Assembly (NCBI GenBank): GCA_964609495.1
Contig: CAZSTA010000214.1
Coordinates: 1-6,112 of the forward strand
DNA length: 6,112 nucleotides
Direction: 5' to 3'
Source of the DNA: CAZSTA01 sp964609495 [NCBI: uncultured bacterium]
GTDB taxonomy: Bacteria; CAZSTA01
A program made the translations under genes and the position numbers. Numbering within the stretch: position 1 is the stretch's first letter; every line of letters starts with the position of its first letter. The notes beneath the pieces are model-generated. The model was not told the origin of the DNA. It did not search any database and saw nothing but the letters and a program-made list of their open reading frames with translations. Shown here piece after piece: positions 1 through 6,105 of the stretch.

Positions 1-17
1 AAGCTTATCTCAATGTT

Positions 18-40
18 CCCTCTCCCCTTGCGGGAGAGGG
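18..40. repeat. GC-rich palindrome, CCCTCTCCC family (copy 1)
   Basis: A perfect 9-bp inverted repeat: CCCTCTCCC (18-26) and GGGAGAGGG (32-40) around the 5-nt loop CTTGC. Two related palindromes lie at 3380-3403 and 3434-3454, so this is a dispersed intergenic repeat family. It has no T-run directly after it (taataag follows), so it is not a convincing intrinsic terminator for a gene upstream of the window. Similar C-rich/G-rich palindromes are common between genes in many bacterial genomes. Confidence 0.75.
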
Positions 41-113
41 TAATAAGAAGTATAGACTAGTTATATCTTGAACTCACCTTTTATATTATGTAAACTTAAA
101 GGAGATAATACCG

Positions 114-1022
114 ATGCTTAAAATAAAGGGCTTGATATCCTTGATTCTAATCACTTTGGCTCTGATCAGTTGCGAAGGGGGAGTTTCCGTTGATGATTGG
201 GGAGAGGTAGGCTTAAATTCCGTCTATATGTTAAGCTCCAATGAAGGTTGGGCGGTAGGAACTGGTGGTAGGATCTTACGTTATAATGGAAGTGCTTGGA
301 ATGAGGTTGAGAGTCGAGTTACTGACAACCTTTGGGAGGTGTGGATGACGAGTCCGAATGAAGGCTGGGCTATAGGAGGTTGGCCTAGTAGTGGGGTGAT
401 CTTGCGCTATCAGGATGGATTATGGAATAAGGTATCGAGTCCTGCCGAAGGTTATCTCCTCTCATTATATATGCTCAACCCCAACGAGGGCTGGGCGGTA
501 GGGAAGGATGGACTTATACTATATTGGGATGGGGAGAGCTGGAGTAAGGAGAACAGTCCTGTCTCCTACGATCTTACCTCGATCTATATGCTCAGTTCCT
601 CTGAAGGTTGGGCAGTTGGTAAGGGTGGTATTATCTATTATGATGGAAGCAGGTGGAATAAGTACGTGGGGTCTTCTGCTTTCCTGAACGATATCTTTAT
701 GTTAAGTAGTGATAATGGTTGGGCAGTTGGAGTCGGAGGGGTGATTCTTCACTACAACGGTAGTGGATGGAATGATGTGACCAGCCCTTCCCTCTATGAT
801 CTTAATTCGATCTATATGCTCAATGCTACCGAGGGTTGGATGGTGGGAGAAGGAGGGATGATCTTCTATTATGATGGGGTGAATTGGTCGGAGAGAATTT
901 CCCCTACCGATAAGAGCTTATTGGATGTATATATGATAAACAAGAACGATGGTTGGGCAGTAGGACGAGACGATGTTATACTCCATTATGATGGGACGAA
1001 GTGGGAATTGGAAAGTGGATAA
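114..1022 (+). CDS. Seven-repeat beta-propeller lipoprotein (GWAVG repeats)
   Basis: Predicted secreted lipoprotein of 302 residues. The N-terminus has Lys3 and Lys5, a hydrophobic stretch, and a lipobox L17-I18-S19-C20, so Cys20 is the likely lipidated residue and the mature protein is membrane-anchored outside the cytoplasm. The rest is seven repeats of 34-42 residues, at about 34-72, 73-114, 115-153, 154-190, 191-229, 230-268 and 269-302. Each follows the pattern L-x-x-[IV]-Y-M-L, then EGWAVG, G-x-I-L-x-Y-[DN]-G and W. Repeat 2 has a three-residue insertion (GWPSSG) and repeat 4 is shorter. An extra W-G-E-V stretch before repeat 1 resembles the end of a repeat and could help close the ring. 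Seven repeats fit a seven-bladed propeller, probably a binding or scaffold module; no catalytic residues are recognisable and the ligand is unknown. The ATG is well supported by AAAGGAG (98-104) with a 9-nt spacer. The TAA stop lies within a hairpin. The Ycf48-like assembly-factor family uses similar GWAVG repeats, but I do not claim that function. Confidence 0.9.
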   Translation: MLKIKGLISLILITLALISCEGGVSVDDWGEVGLNSVYMLSSNEGWAVGTGGRILRYNGSAWNEVESRVTDNLWEVWMTSPNEGWAIGGWPSSGVILRYQDGLWNKVSSPAEGYLLSLYMLNPNEGWAVGKDGLILYWDGESWSKENSPVSYDLTSIYMLSSSEGWAVGKGGIIYYDGSRWNKYVGSSAFLNDIFMLSSDNGWAVGVGGVILHYNGSGWNDVTSPSLYDLNSIYMLNATEGWMVGEGGMIFYYDGVNWSERISPTDKSLLDVYMINKNDGWAVGRDDVILHYDGTKWELESG

Positions 1023-1070
1023 AGAAAACTTTTGCTTCCAATAGAGTTCAAGGTAAAAAAGTTTTCTTTA
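1020..1070. repeat. 51-nt hairpin element, copy A
   Basis: Perfect 14-bp arms TAAAGAAAACTTTT (1020-1033) and AAAAGTTTTCTTTA (1057-1070) enclose a 23-nt loop (1034-1056) that begins GCTTC and contains TCAAGG. Copy B at 3326-3378 has the same arm and loop sizes and 18 of 23 identical loop positions. The left arm begins on the TAA stop codon of the propeller gene. A CTT/AAG pairing inside the loop (1035-1037 with 1050-1052) is possible and is conserved in copy B. The arms are AT-rich with a large loop, unlike a standard intrinsic terminator. It may be a very small mobile repeat or a 3'-UTR RNA structure. Confidence 0.8.
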
Positions 1071-1081
1071 AATAGAGAATG

Positions 1082-1114
1082 AGGATCGAGGGACTCTAGC
1101 GAGTTCTCTCTCCT
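1082..1114 (+). terminator. Imperfect hairpin followed by a T-run; possible weak terminator or leader hairpin
   Basis: AGGA (1082-1085) pairs with TCCT (1111-1114), GAG (1088-1090) with CTC (1108-1110), and GGACTC (1091-1096) with GAGTTC (1101-1106, one G-T pair) around the loop TAGC. Two unpaired bases lie at 1086-1087 and a bulged T at 1107. TTTTT follows at 1122-1126 after a 7-nt gap, which is too far for a typical Rho-independent terminator. It could end the propeller transcript or be a structure in the leader of the DUF3160 gene. Confidence 0.3.
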
Positions 1115-1152
1115 ATATCTATTTTTAAATCAACGAAAGGTGGTGCAGATTT

Positions 1153-3303
1153 ATGTTCAGCCAAAAAGGATCGATATTGCTTCTAATAGGGTTGATTTGC
1201 TACCTCATAGGCGCTTGTCTTCCTACTTTTGCCGAGGAGGAAGAGATTGTGCCTAAGGCAGCGGAGGAGAAAATCCTTGCGGAAGCCAAAAAGGTGCGTT
1301 TAACGGAGAAAGCTCAAGAGAAGCTTTTAAGGAATGGTTTTGTAGTTGTTCCAGAGGATAAATATAAGGATATATATGAGCTTTACAAGAATTGTAAGGA
1401 GAAAAATATACCGATATTTGTGACGACAGATTCCATCCTTCATACCTCGCATATCCTCTTCGATTATGCGCTTCGTATCTTGGAGATCGAGAAATTATAT
1501 GAAGCCGCGATCCTTCTCACCGAAGAGCTGTTTAAGGCCTCCATAGAGCAGTATGAGAAGTTCGATGATGAGAAGTTGAAGGAGGCCGCTAGGCTAAACG
1601 TTGCCTTCTTCGGAGTGGCTCGAAAACTCCTTGATTCAGAGGCTGATATACCTGATTATGTGAAGAAGGAGGTTGAAGCAGACCTTGTCTTCATCGAGAA
1701 TCACAAGGGATTCGAATTCTCCTATACTCTCGATAATAAAGAGGATTTCAGCCAATATGTGCCTAGAGGTCACTACACGAGAAACGATAAATTTAAGCGA
1801 TATTTCAAGATGATGATGTGGTATGGGCGGAGGATGTTCCGCGTTGACGAGAAAGACCCCTTTGGGGCTGGTAGCCCTCCCGATCATCCTCCGATAGAGA
1901 GTGGTTGGTTAAATAAAGAGGTCTATCCCCCCGAGGGGATCGCTGAGACCAGAAGAGCGCTTCTGATCTTGGGAATTTTGAAGGGAACTCAAGTGAAGGG
2001 AGAGATGGCGATCGATGTCTGGGGGAGATTATATGATCCCATCACTCTATTCGTGGGGGAATCGGATGATCTGAACGTCAATGATTATCTGGAGATAGCC
2101 AAGGAGATATACGGAGGAGTCCCCTCAGCCGAGGATCTCGTGGCGGATGATAAGATAGTCCAATTCGCCAAATCAGCGGCAGATAAGAGAGCGCCTAAGA
2201 TCGACTCGACTGGAATGGGAAGGAAGGGATTCTCCTTACTTGGTCAGAGATTCACCCCCGATGCTTATATCCTCCAGAATCTAGTCTATCACGATGGTTC
2301 ATTGCTCTATACTGGTAGGGATGTTGCTCCCTTCCCCTTCACCTATGTTATGACTATGGGGGGGCCAATTAGAGGTTTTCCGAGAGGGCTGGACGTTATG
2401 GCGGTCCTCGGCTCTGATCCGGCTTATGATATCCTGAAGGATCTAGGGGATACGCAATACAGTGATTATGAGAAGGAGTTAGCCGCCCTCAAACAGGAGT
2501 TCGGAAGCGACGAGGTTGACATCTGGGGAAGGACCCTCTATTACAGTTGGATAAGTTGCTTGAGACCGTTATTGGATAAGAATGGGGACGAGTATCCAGC
2601 ATTTATGAGAACGAGGGCTTGGCGAGTTAAGGAGTTGACGACTGCTTTAGCCTCCTGGGCTGAGCTTAGGCACGATACGATCCTCTATGCTAAGCAGAGC
2701 TATACAGGGATGTTAAGGGCTATATCCCTCCCTCCACAGATGACCAAAGGATATGTAGCACCTAATCCTACTTTCTGCGAGCGAGTCGCAGATATGATGA
2801 AGCAGATGCGAGAGGGACTGAAGGAAAGGGGAATCTTACCAGAGGAGTTAGAGGATAAGATGGCCCAACTGGAGGATTTAGCAACGACCTTTAAGGTCAT
2901 CTCCGATAAAGAGTTGAAGGGCAAATCCTTAACTGAGGAGGAGTACCGGAGGATTTGGGAGATAGGTGATGAATTGGAGAGTATTATCTCCTTCTCCGAT
3001 GAGATCAAAGCTAAAGTAAGTTCAGAAGCGGATACTAGAATGGCTATAATCGCTGATGTCCACACCGAGAATAACACCAAGCAGGTGTTAGAGGAGGGAG
3101 TGGGAGATCCCTTCTCGCTCTACGCCGTAGTAGAGATCGAGGGAGGGTATCAGTTGTTAAAAGGAGCGATTTTCTCCTATTATGAGTTCAAGCATCCTAT
3201 GAAGGATAGACTGACCGATGAGAAGTGGCAGAAGATGTTGGAGGAGGAGAAAGCTCCCGAGCTACCCGAATGGACCACGATATATATGGAAAATGGAGAA
3301 TAG
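1153..3303 (+). CDS. Exported DUF3160-family protein, function unknown
   Basis: A 716-residue protein that I recognise as the DUF3160 family, found in bacteria and archaea and without an established function to my knowledge. Family-like stretches include TTDSILHTSH (91-100), FTPDAYILQNLV (367-378), RGFPRGLDVMAVLG (407-420), SWAELRHDTILYAKQSYTG (501-519), ADVHTENNTKQVLEEGVGDP (634-653) and FSYYEFKHPMKDRLTDEKW (674-692). The protein looks complete at both ends. The N-terminus is an export signal: Lys5, a hydrophobic core at 8-21, then either a lipobox-like I-G-A-C ending at Cys22 or a signal peptidase I site after T-F-A27. Which is used cannot be decided by eye. The mature N-terminus is rich in Glu and Lys, and residues about 540-625 are charged and probably helical. 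The ATG is preceded by AAAGGTGGTG (1136-1145) with a 7-nt spacer. A 130-nt gap with two hairpins separates it from the propeller gene, so shared transcription is uncertain. Conserved His, Asp and Glu residues could bind metal or act in catalysis, but that is speculation. Confidence 0.9.
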   Translation: MFSQKGSILLLIGLICYLIGACLPTFAEEEEIVPKAAEEKILAEAKKVRLTEKAQEKLLRNGFVVVPEDKYKDIYELYKNCKEKNIPIFVTTDSILHTSHILFDYALRILEIEKLYEAAILLTEELFKASIEQYEKFDDEKLKEAARLNVAFFGVARKLLDSEADIPDYVKKEVEADLVFIENHKGFEFSYTLDNKEDFSQYVPRGHYTRNDKFKRYFKMMMWYGRRMFRVDEKDPFGAGSPPDHPPIESGWLNKEVYPPEGIAETRRALLILGILKGTQVKGEMAIDVWGRLYDPITLFVGESDDLNVNDYLEIAKEIYGGVPSAEDLVADDKIVQFAKSAADKRAPKIDSTGMGRKGFSLLGQRFTPDAYILQNLVYHDGSLLYTGRDVAPFPFTYVMTMGGPIRGFPRGLDVMAVLGSDPAYDILKDLGDTQYSDYEKELAALKQEFGSDEVDIWGRTLYYSWISCLRPLLDKNGDEYPAFMRTRAWRVKELTTALASWAELRHDTILYAKQSYTGMLRAISLPPQMTKGYVAPNPTFCERVADMMKQMREGLKERGILPEELEDKMAQLEDLATTFKVISDKELKGKSLTEEEYRRIWEIGDELESIISFSDEIKAKVSSEADTRMAIIADVHTENNTKQVLEEGVGDPFSLYAVVEIEGGYQLLKGAIFSYYEFKHPMKDRLTDEKWQKMLEEEKAPELPEWTTIYMENGE

Positions 3304-3325
3304 GATGTAATTTCCCCCTCACCCT

Positions 3326-3378
3326 TAAAAGGTAACTTTTGCTTCAAATAGGACTCAAGGTTAAAAAGTTACCTTTTA
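3326..3378. repeat. Hairpin element, copy B
   Basis: The arms AAAAGGTAACTTTT (3327-3340) and AAAAGTTACCTTTT (3364-3377) pair perfectly, and T3326 with A3378 adds a 15th pair. The 23-nt loop (3341-3363) begins GCTTC and contains CTCAAGG; it matches copy A at 18 of 23 positions. The arms differ from copy A at three paired positions, each changed on both sides so that pairing is kept. The element lies 22 nt after the DUF3160 stop, between C-rich CCCTCACCCT and CCCTCTCCC segments, and is bounded by TA on both sides. Confidence 0.8.
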
Positions 3379-3379
3379 T

Positions 3380-3403
3380 CCCTCTCCCACGGGGGAAGAG
3401 GGG
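3380..3403. repeat. GC-rich palindrome, CCCTCTCCC family (copy 2)
   Basis: CCCTCTCCC (3380-3388) is followed after AC by GGGGGAAGAGGGG (3391-3403). The two sides pair with a one-base mismatch or bulge, so this is an imperfect member of the family seen at 18-40. It abuts the right end of hairpin copy B. With the C-rich segment at 3313-3325 it would form a longer repeat unit if copy B were removed. Confidence 0.65.
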
Positions 3404-3433
3404 ATTCTTAAGACCTGCGATCCCTTTTATTTC

Positions 3434-3454
3434 CCCCTCCCTTGACGGGAGGGG
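3434..3454. repeat. GC-rich palindrome, CCCTCTCCC family (copy 3)
   Basis: A perfect 8-bp inverted repeat: CCCCTCCC (3434-3441) and GGGAGGGG (3447-3454) around the loop TTGAC. The following TTAGGGGAGGGTGA (3455-3468) contains AGGGTGA (3462-3468), complementary to TCACCCT (3319-3325) on the far side of copies B and 2. The spacer 3311-3470 therefore looks like two or more units of one longer, partly palindromic repeat. Confidence 0.7.
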
Positions 3455-3504
3455 TTAGGGGAGGGTGATTTGAACAACTCTTCCCAACCTCCGATCTCAA
3501 GATG

Positions 3505-3513
3505 AGAGGGTGA
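3505..3513 (+). promoter_or_regulatory. Ribosome binding site that supports the GTG start of the RlpA-like gene
   Basis: AGAGGGTGA matches the AGGAGGTGA consensus at 7 of 9 positions and lies 7 nt before GTG at 3521. This start keeps the whole signal peptide. The next in-frame ATG (codon 41, 3641-3643) would remove it, so GTG is preferred. Confidence 0.65.
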
Positions 3514-3520
3514 GAGTATA

Positions 3521-3940
3521 GTGACTCTTAATTCGCATCTTCCGAAGATCTCGCTATTCATCCTTTTGCTTGTCTTATTGACTATCTTGAATAGTTGTTC
3601 GTTCTCTCCAGTTAAAGCGGAAGAGAAAGCTCAAGTGGGAATGGTTGAGATCGGTATTGCCTCCTGGTATGGAGCTGAATTTCACAGAACGAGAACCTCT
3701 AACGGCGAGATATACGATATGTATCAACTGACCGCGGCTCATCGTTCCTTCCCCTTCGGGACTATAGTGCGAGTCACTAATTTAGGCAATGGGAAAATCG
3801 TTATGGTTCGGATAAATAATCGAGGGCCTTTCATCAAGAGGCGAATAATAGATCTATCCTACGCCGCGGCGGTTCAGCTCGATATGGTGGAGCAGGGGAT
3901 CGCCGAGGTGGGGATAGAGGTAGTTCAGACGAAGGATTGA
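3521..3940 (+). CDS. RlpA-like double-psi beta-barrel exported protein with altered active-site motif
   Basis: A 139-residue protein with an export signal and one RlpA-type double-psi beta-barrel domain at about 44-136. RlpA proteins act in the envelope on peptidoglycan; characterised members are septal lytic transglycosylases that favour glycan strands lacking stem peptides. Visible motifs are GIASWYG (45-51), TSNGEIYD (59-66), TAAHRSFPFG (71-80, keeping the conserved His74), RINNRGPF (97-104) and IIDLSYAAA (109-117). The usual motif is N-D-R-G-P-F with a conserved Asp tied to catalysis; here residue 100 is Asn (AAT, 3818-3820), so enzyme activity is doubtful. The N-terminus is hydrophobic at 10-23, with a possible lipobox L-N-S-C26 or a signal peptidase I site after V-K-A33. 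There is no SPOR domain, unlike longer RlpA proteins such as that of E. coli. The start is GTG. The ATPase gene begins 20 nt after the stop, so the two genes are probably co-transcribed. Confidence 0.9.
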   Translation: MTLNSHLPKISLFILLLVLLTILNSCSFSPVKAEEKAQVGMVEIGIASWYGAEFHRTRTSNGEIYDMYQLTAAHRSFPFGTIVRVTNLGNGKIVMVRINNRGPFIKRRIIDLSYAAAVQLDMVEQGIAEVGIEVVQTKD

Positions 3941-3948
3941 GGGCAATC

Positions 3949-3957
3949 AAGGGGGAG
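3949..3957 (+). promoter_or_regulatory. Purine-rich ribosome binding site with a short spacer before the ATPase
   Basis: AAGGGGGAG ends only 3 nt before ATG at 3961, shorter than the usual 5-9 nt. The next ATG (codon 10, 3988) directly abuts a GAGGG stretch, which is no better. The 3961 start remains the best choice, but translation from it may be weak. Confidence 0.45.
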
Positions 3958-3960
3958 TAG

Positions 3961-6105
3961 ATGTCCGATTCGAGTGATATAAGAGGGATGGAGGGAGAAA
4001 TCCCTTCCTCTATAGCATGGTATTCCCTCTCAATAGAGAAGATCATCGAAAAATTTAATACCGATGTAGAAAATGGTCTGTCATCTCCAGAAGCTTCCTC
4101 TCGATTGAGGAGGTATGGTCCTAATAAGTTAAGAGAGGTTAAGGGAGTCCCTACCTGGATTATACTTCTTAACCAATTTAAGAGCTTGATCGTGGTGCTT
4201 CTTCTGATAGCCACGGGGATAGCCCTCTTCTTGGGAGATAATATCGAGGCGCTTGCTGTATTTATGGTTATAATCTTGAACGCGGCTTTTGGCTTCTTCA
4301 CGGAGTGGAGAGCCGAGAAATCTATGCAGTCCTTGAAAAATTTGGTCGTTCCTAAAGCCAGGGTGGTCCGAGATGGTGATGTTGATGAGATTCTCGCCAC
4401 AGACCTAGTTCCAGGTGATATTATCCTCCTCGAGGCGGGAGATCGAGTCCCAGCCGACGGCCGATTGGTGGAGGCAGTGGATCTATCCCTACAGGAGGCG
4501 GCCTTGACCGGGGAATCGCTCAGCGTTCGCAAGGATCCCGAGGTGGTTGTTGGGGAGAATACCCCCTTGGGGGACCGAGTCAATATGGTATATATGAGTA
4601 TGATCGTCACTGAAGGACGAGGGAAGGCTATTGTAGTCAAGACTGGAATGAAGACCGAGGTGGGGCAGATAAGTGGGATGATCGAAGGTGCTGGGGAGGA
4701 GATGACCCCTTTAGAACGCAGATTAGAGAGGTTGGGGCGCTACCTCGTGATCTTATGCTTTGGGATCTCAGTCATCATAATTATAGCTGGAATCCTTCGT
4801 GGACTGCCCTCTATAGACATGCTCAGAACTGGCTTGAGCTTAGCGATAGCTGCCGTGCCTGAGGGTTTGCCAGTGGTGGCAACGATTACTCTGGCGATAG
4901 GGATGCGTCGGATGGCTCGTCGCAACGCTATAATCCGCAGACTCCCTGCGGTGGAGACGCTGGGATGCACCACTACTATATGTACCGATAAGACTGGGAC
5001 GCTCACCGAAAATGAGCTTATGGTCCGAGAGATATATCTTCATCCTGATACGATTAAAGTCACTGGGGAGGGCTATGTTCCTGAAGGGACCTTCGATCTC
5101 GAGGGAAAGAAGGCGAGGAAGGATGAGCGCTTGAGGATGGCGCTCAAGATAGCGGCTCTCTGTAATAACGCCGCTCTTGATGAGGAGGTCGAGACTGGTG
5201 GAGTCTCGTGGGATGTGATCGGGGATCCGACGGAGGGCGCTCTCTTGGTAGCCGCGGAGAAGATCGGCTATCAACCGAAGGAGTTGAGGAAGGAGTATCC
5301 TCGCTTGGACGAGCTTCCCTTTGATTCCGATAAGAAGATTATGGCTACCCTCCACGAGGTTAGGGATGGAGAAAATCCTTCTTCCTCTACACATCGGCTA
5401 TTAGGGGTTAAAGGAGCTTTAGAGGTCATATTGGATAGTTGTGATTATGTATATAAAGGAACAGAAATAATTCTGCTTACTGACGAGGATAGGGAAGCGA
5501 TCTCCGTCCAAGCTGATGAGATGGCAAAGAGGGCTTTGCGTGTTCTTACCGTGGCTTATAAAGAGCTTCCGGTCTCTCAAGATAGTGTAGAGGATAACGA
5601 TATACAAGGTCTAACTTTCTTGGGGTTAATGGGGATGACCGATTCACCTCGACCAGAGGCGGAGGGAGCTATAGAGGAGTGCCAAACTGCTGGGATCAAA
5701 GTGATTATGATCACTGGCGATAACAAGATTACCGCTGAGGTTATAGCTAAGGAATTGGGTCTAGCCTCTGATGATTCGCTTATCTTGGACTACTCTGAGA
5801 TCGATTTCAAAGATAGGGAAGAGCTAAAGGAGATAGTAAAGAAGGTTACCGTTTATTCTCGGGTCTCTCCAGCCGATAAGCTCAATATCGTTGATGCTCT
5901 TCAGGAGAATGGTGAGATCGTAGCGATGACTGGGGATGGAGTTAACGATGCGCCAGCTCTGAAGACCGCGGATATAGGGATCTCGATGGGGCAGACAGGA
6001 ACGGATGTTGCGCAGGAAGCCTCCGATATGGTGTTGGCGGATGATAACTTCGCAACGATTGTGGCCGCGGTTGAGGAGGGAAGGGTAATCTATGCAAATA
6101 TCTAG
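3961..6105 (+). CDS. P-type Ca2+-ATPase-like cation pump, open frame ending at the start of M5
   Basis: An inner-membrane pump of the P2 type, most like bacterial SERCA/PMR1-like Ca2+-ATPases, which move cations using an aspartyl-phosphate intermediate. Parts in order: N-terminal cation-ATPase domain (about 18-62); M1-M2 (65-115); actuator domain with TGES (183-186); M3-M4 (259-316) with PEGLP (300-304); phosphorylation motif DKTGT (343-347, Asp343); nucleotide-binding domain with KGA (484-486); and the P-domain motifs TGD (585-587) and TGDGVNDAPALK (657-668). The usual D-P-P-R hinge motif reads D-S-P-R (561-564). The frame stops at TAG (6103-6105) after VIYANI. In this family that segment normally runs on as I-[RKQ]-K-F into M5, and the codons after the TAG read K-F. 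The open frame has 714 residues against roughly 850-950 for full members, so M5-M10 and half the ion-binding residues are missing as read. It could be a nonsense mutation, a sequencing error near the window edge, or a true truncation. Family assignment is firm; Ca2+ specificity is inferred. Confidence 0.9.
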   Translation: MSDSSDIRGMEGEIPSSIAWYSLSIEKIIEKFNTDVENGLSSPEASSRLRRYGPNKLREVKGVPTWIILLNQFKSLIVVLLLIATGIALFLGDNIEALAVFMVIILNAAFGFFTEWRAEKSMQSLKNLVVPKARVVRDGDVDEILATDLVPGDIILLEAGDRVPADGRLVEAVDLSLQEAALTGESLSVRKDPEVVVGENTPLGDRVNMVYMSMIVTEGRGKAIVVKTGMKTEVGQISGMIEGAGEEMTPLERRLERLGRYLVILCFGISVIIIIAGILRGLPSIDMLRTGLSLAIAAVPEGLPVVATITLAIGMRRMARRNAIIRRLPAVETLGCTTTICTDKTGTLTENELMVREIYLHPDTIKVTGEGYVPEGTFDLEGKKARKDERLRMALKIAALCNNAALDEEVETGGVSWDVIGDPTEGALLVAAEKIGYQPKELRKEYPRLDELPFDSDKKIMATLHEVRDGENPSSSTHRLLGVKGALEVILDSCDYVYKGTEIILLTDEDREAISVQADEMAKRALRVLTVAYKELPVSQDSVEDNDIQGLTFLGLMGMTDSPRPEAEGAIEECQTAGIKVIMITGDNKITAEVIAKELGLASDDSLILDYSEIDFKDREELKEIVKKVTVYSRVSPADKLNIVDALQENGEIVAMTGDGVNDAPALKTADIGISMGQTGTDVAQEASDMVLADDNFATIVAAVEEGRVIYANI

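Noticed and set aside
1-6. HindIII site at the first base and an XbaI site (TCTAGA, 6101-6106) near the end, suggesting a cloned insert
   Set aside because: Other HindIII sites occur inside the window (1320 and 4091 areas) and the XbaI site is not at the very end, so chance is as likely. No vector sequence is visible.
68-96. Possible promoter: TTGAAC (68-73), 17 nt, TAAACT (91-96)
   Set aside because: Each box matches consensus at only 4 of 6 positions, and the start of transcription would fall inside the AAAGGAG ribosome binding site. TATTAT (84-89) is a better -10 box but has no good -35 box.
1020-1070. Hairpin copy A as a Rho-independent terminator
   Set aside because: The stem is AT-rich, the loop is 23 nt, and no uninterrupted T-run follows (AATAGAGAAT comes next), so it does not fit a standard intrinsic terminator.
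1636-3080. Minus-strand open frames at 1636-1887 and 2700-3080
   Set aside because: Both are wholly inside the DUF3160 gene, whose protein sequence carries family motifs throughout. They show no domain of their own.
3834-4640. 268-codon open frame on the minus strand
   Set aside because: It lies antisense to the end of the RlpA-like gene and the start of the ATPase, both strongly supported. Its product is Ser/Arg/Pro-rich with no recognisable domain, as expected of a shadow frame.
4840-5394. 184-codon open frame on the minus strand inside the ATPase
   Set aside because: It is antisense to the phosphorylation and nucleotide-binding regions of a well-conserved gene, and its product matches no family I recognise.
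6103-6105. TAG as a recoded amino acid codon
   Set aside because: TAG also ends the DUF3160 gene at the natural end of that family, and the sequence after it does not look coding. One unusual TAG is not enough to propose recoding.
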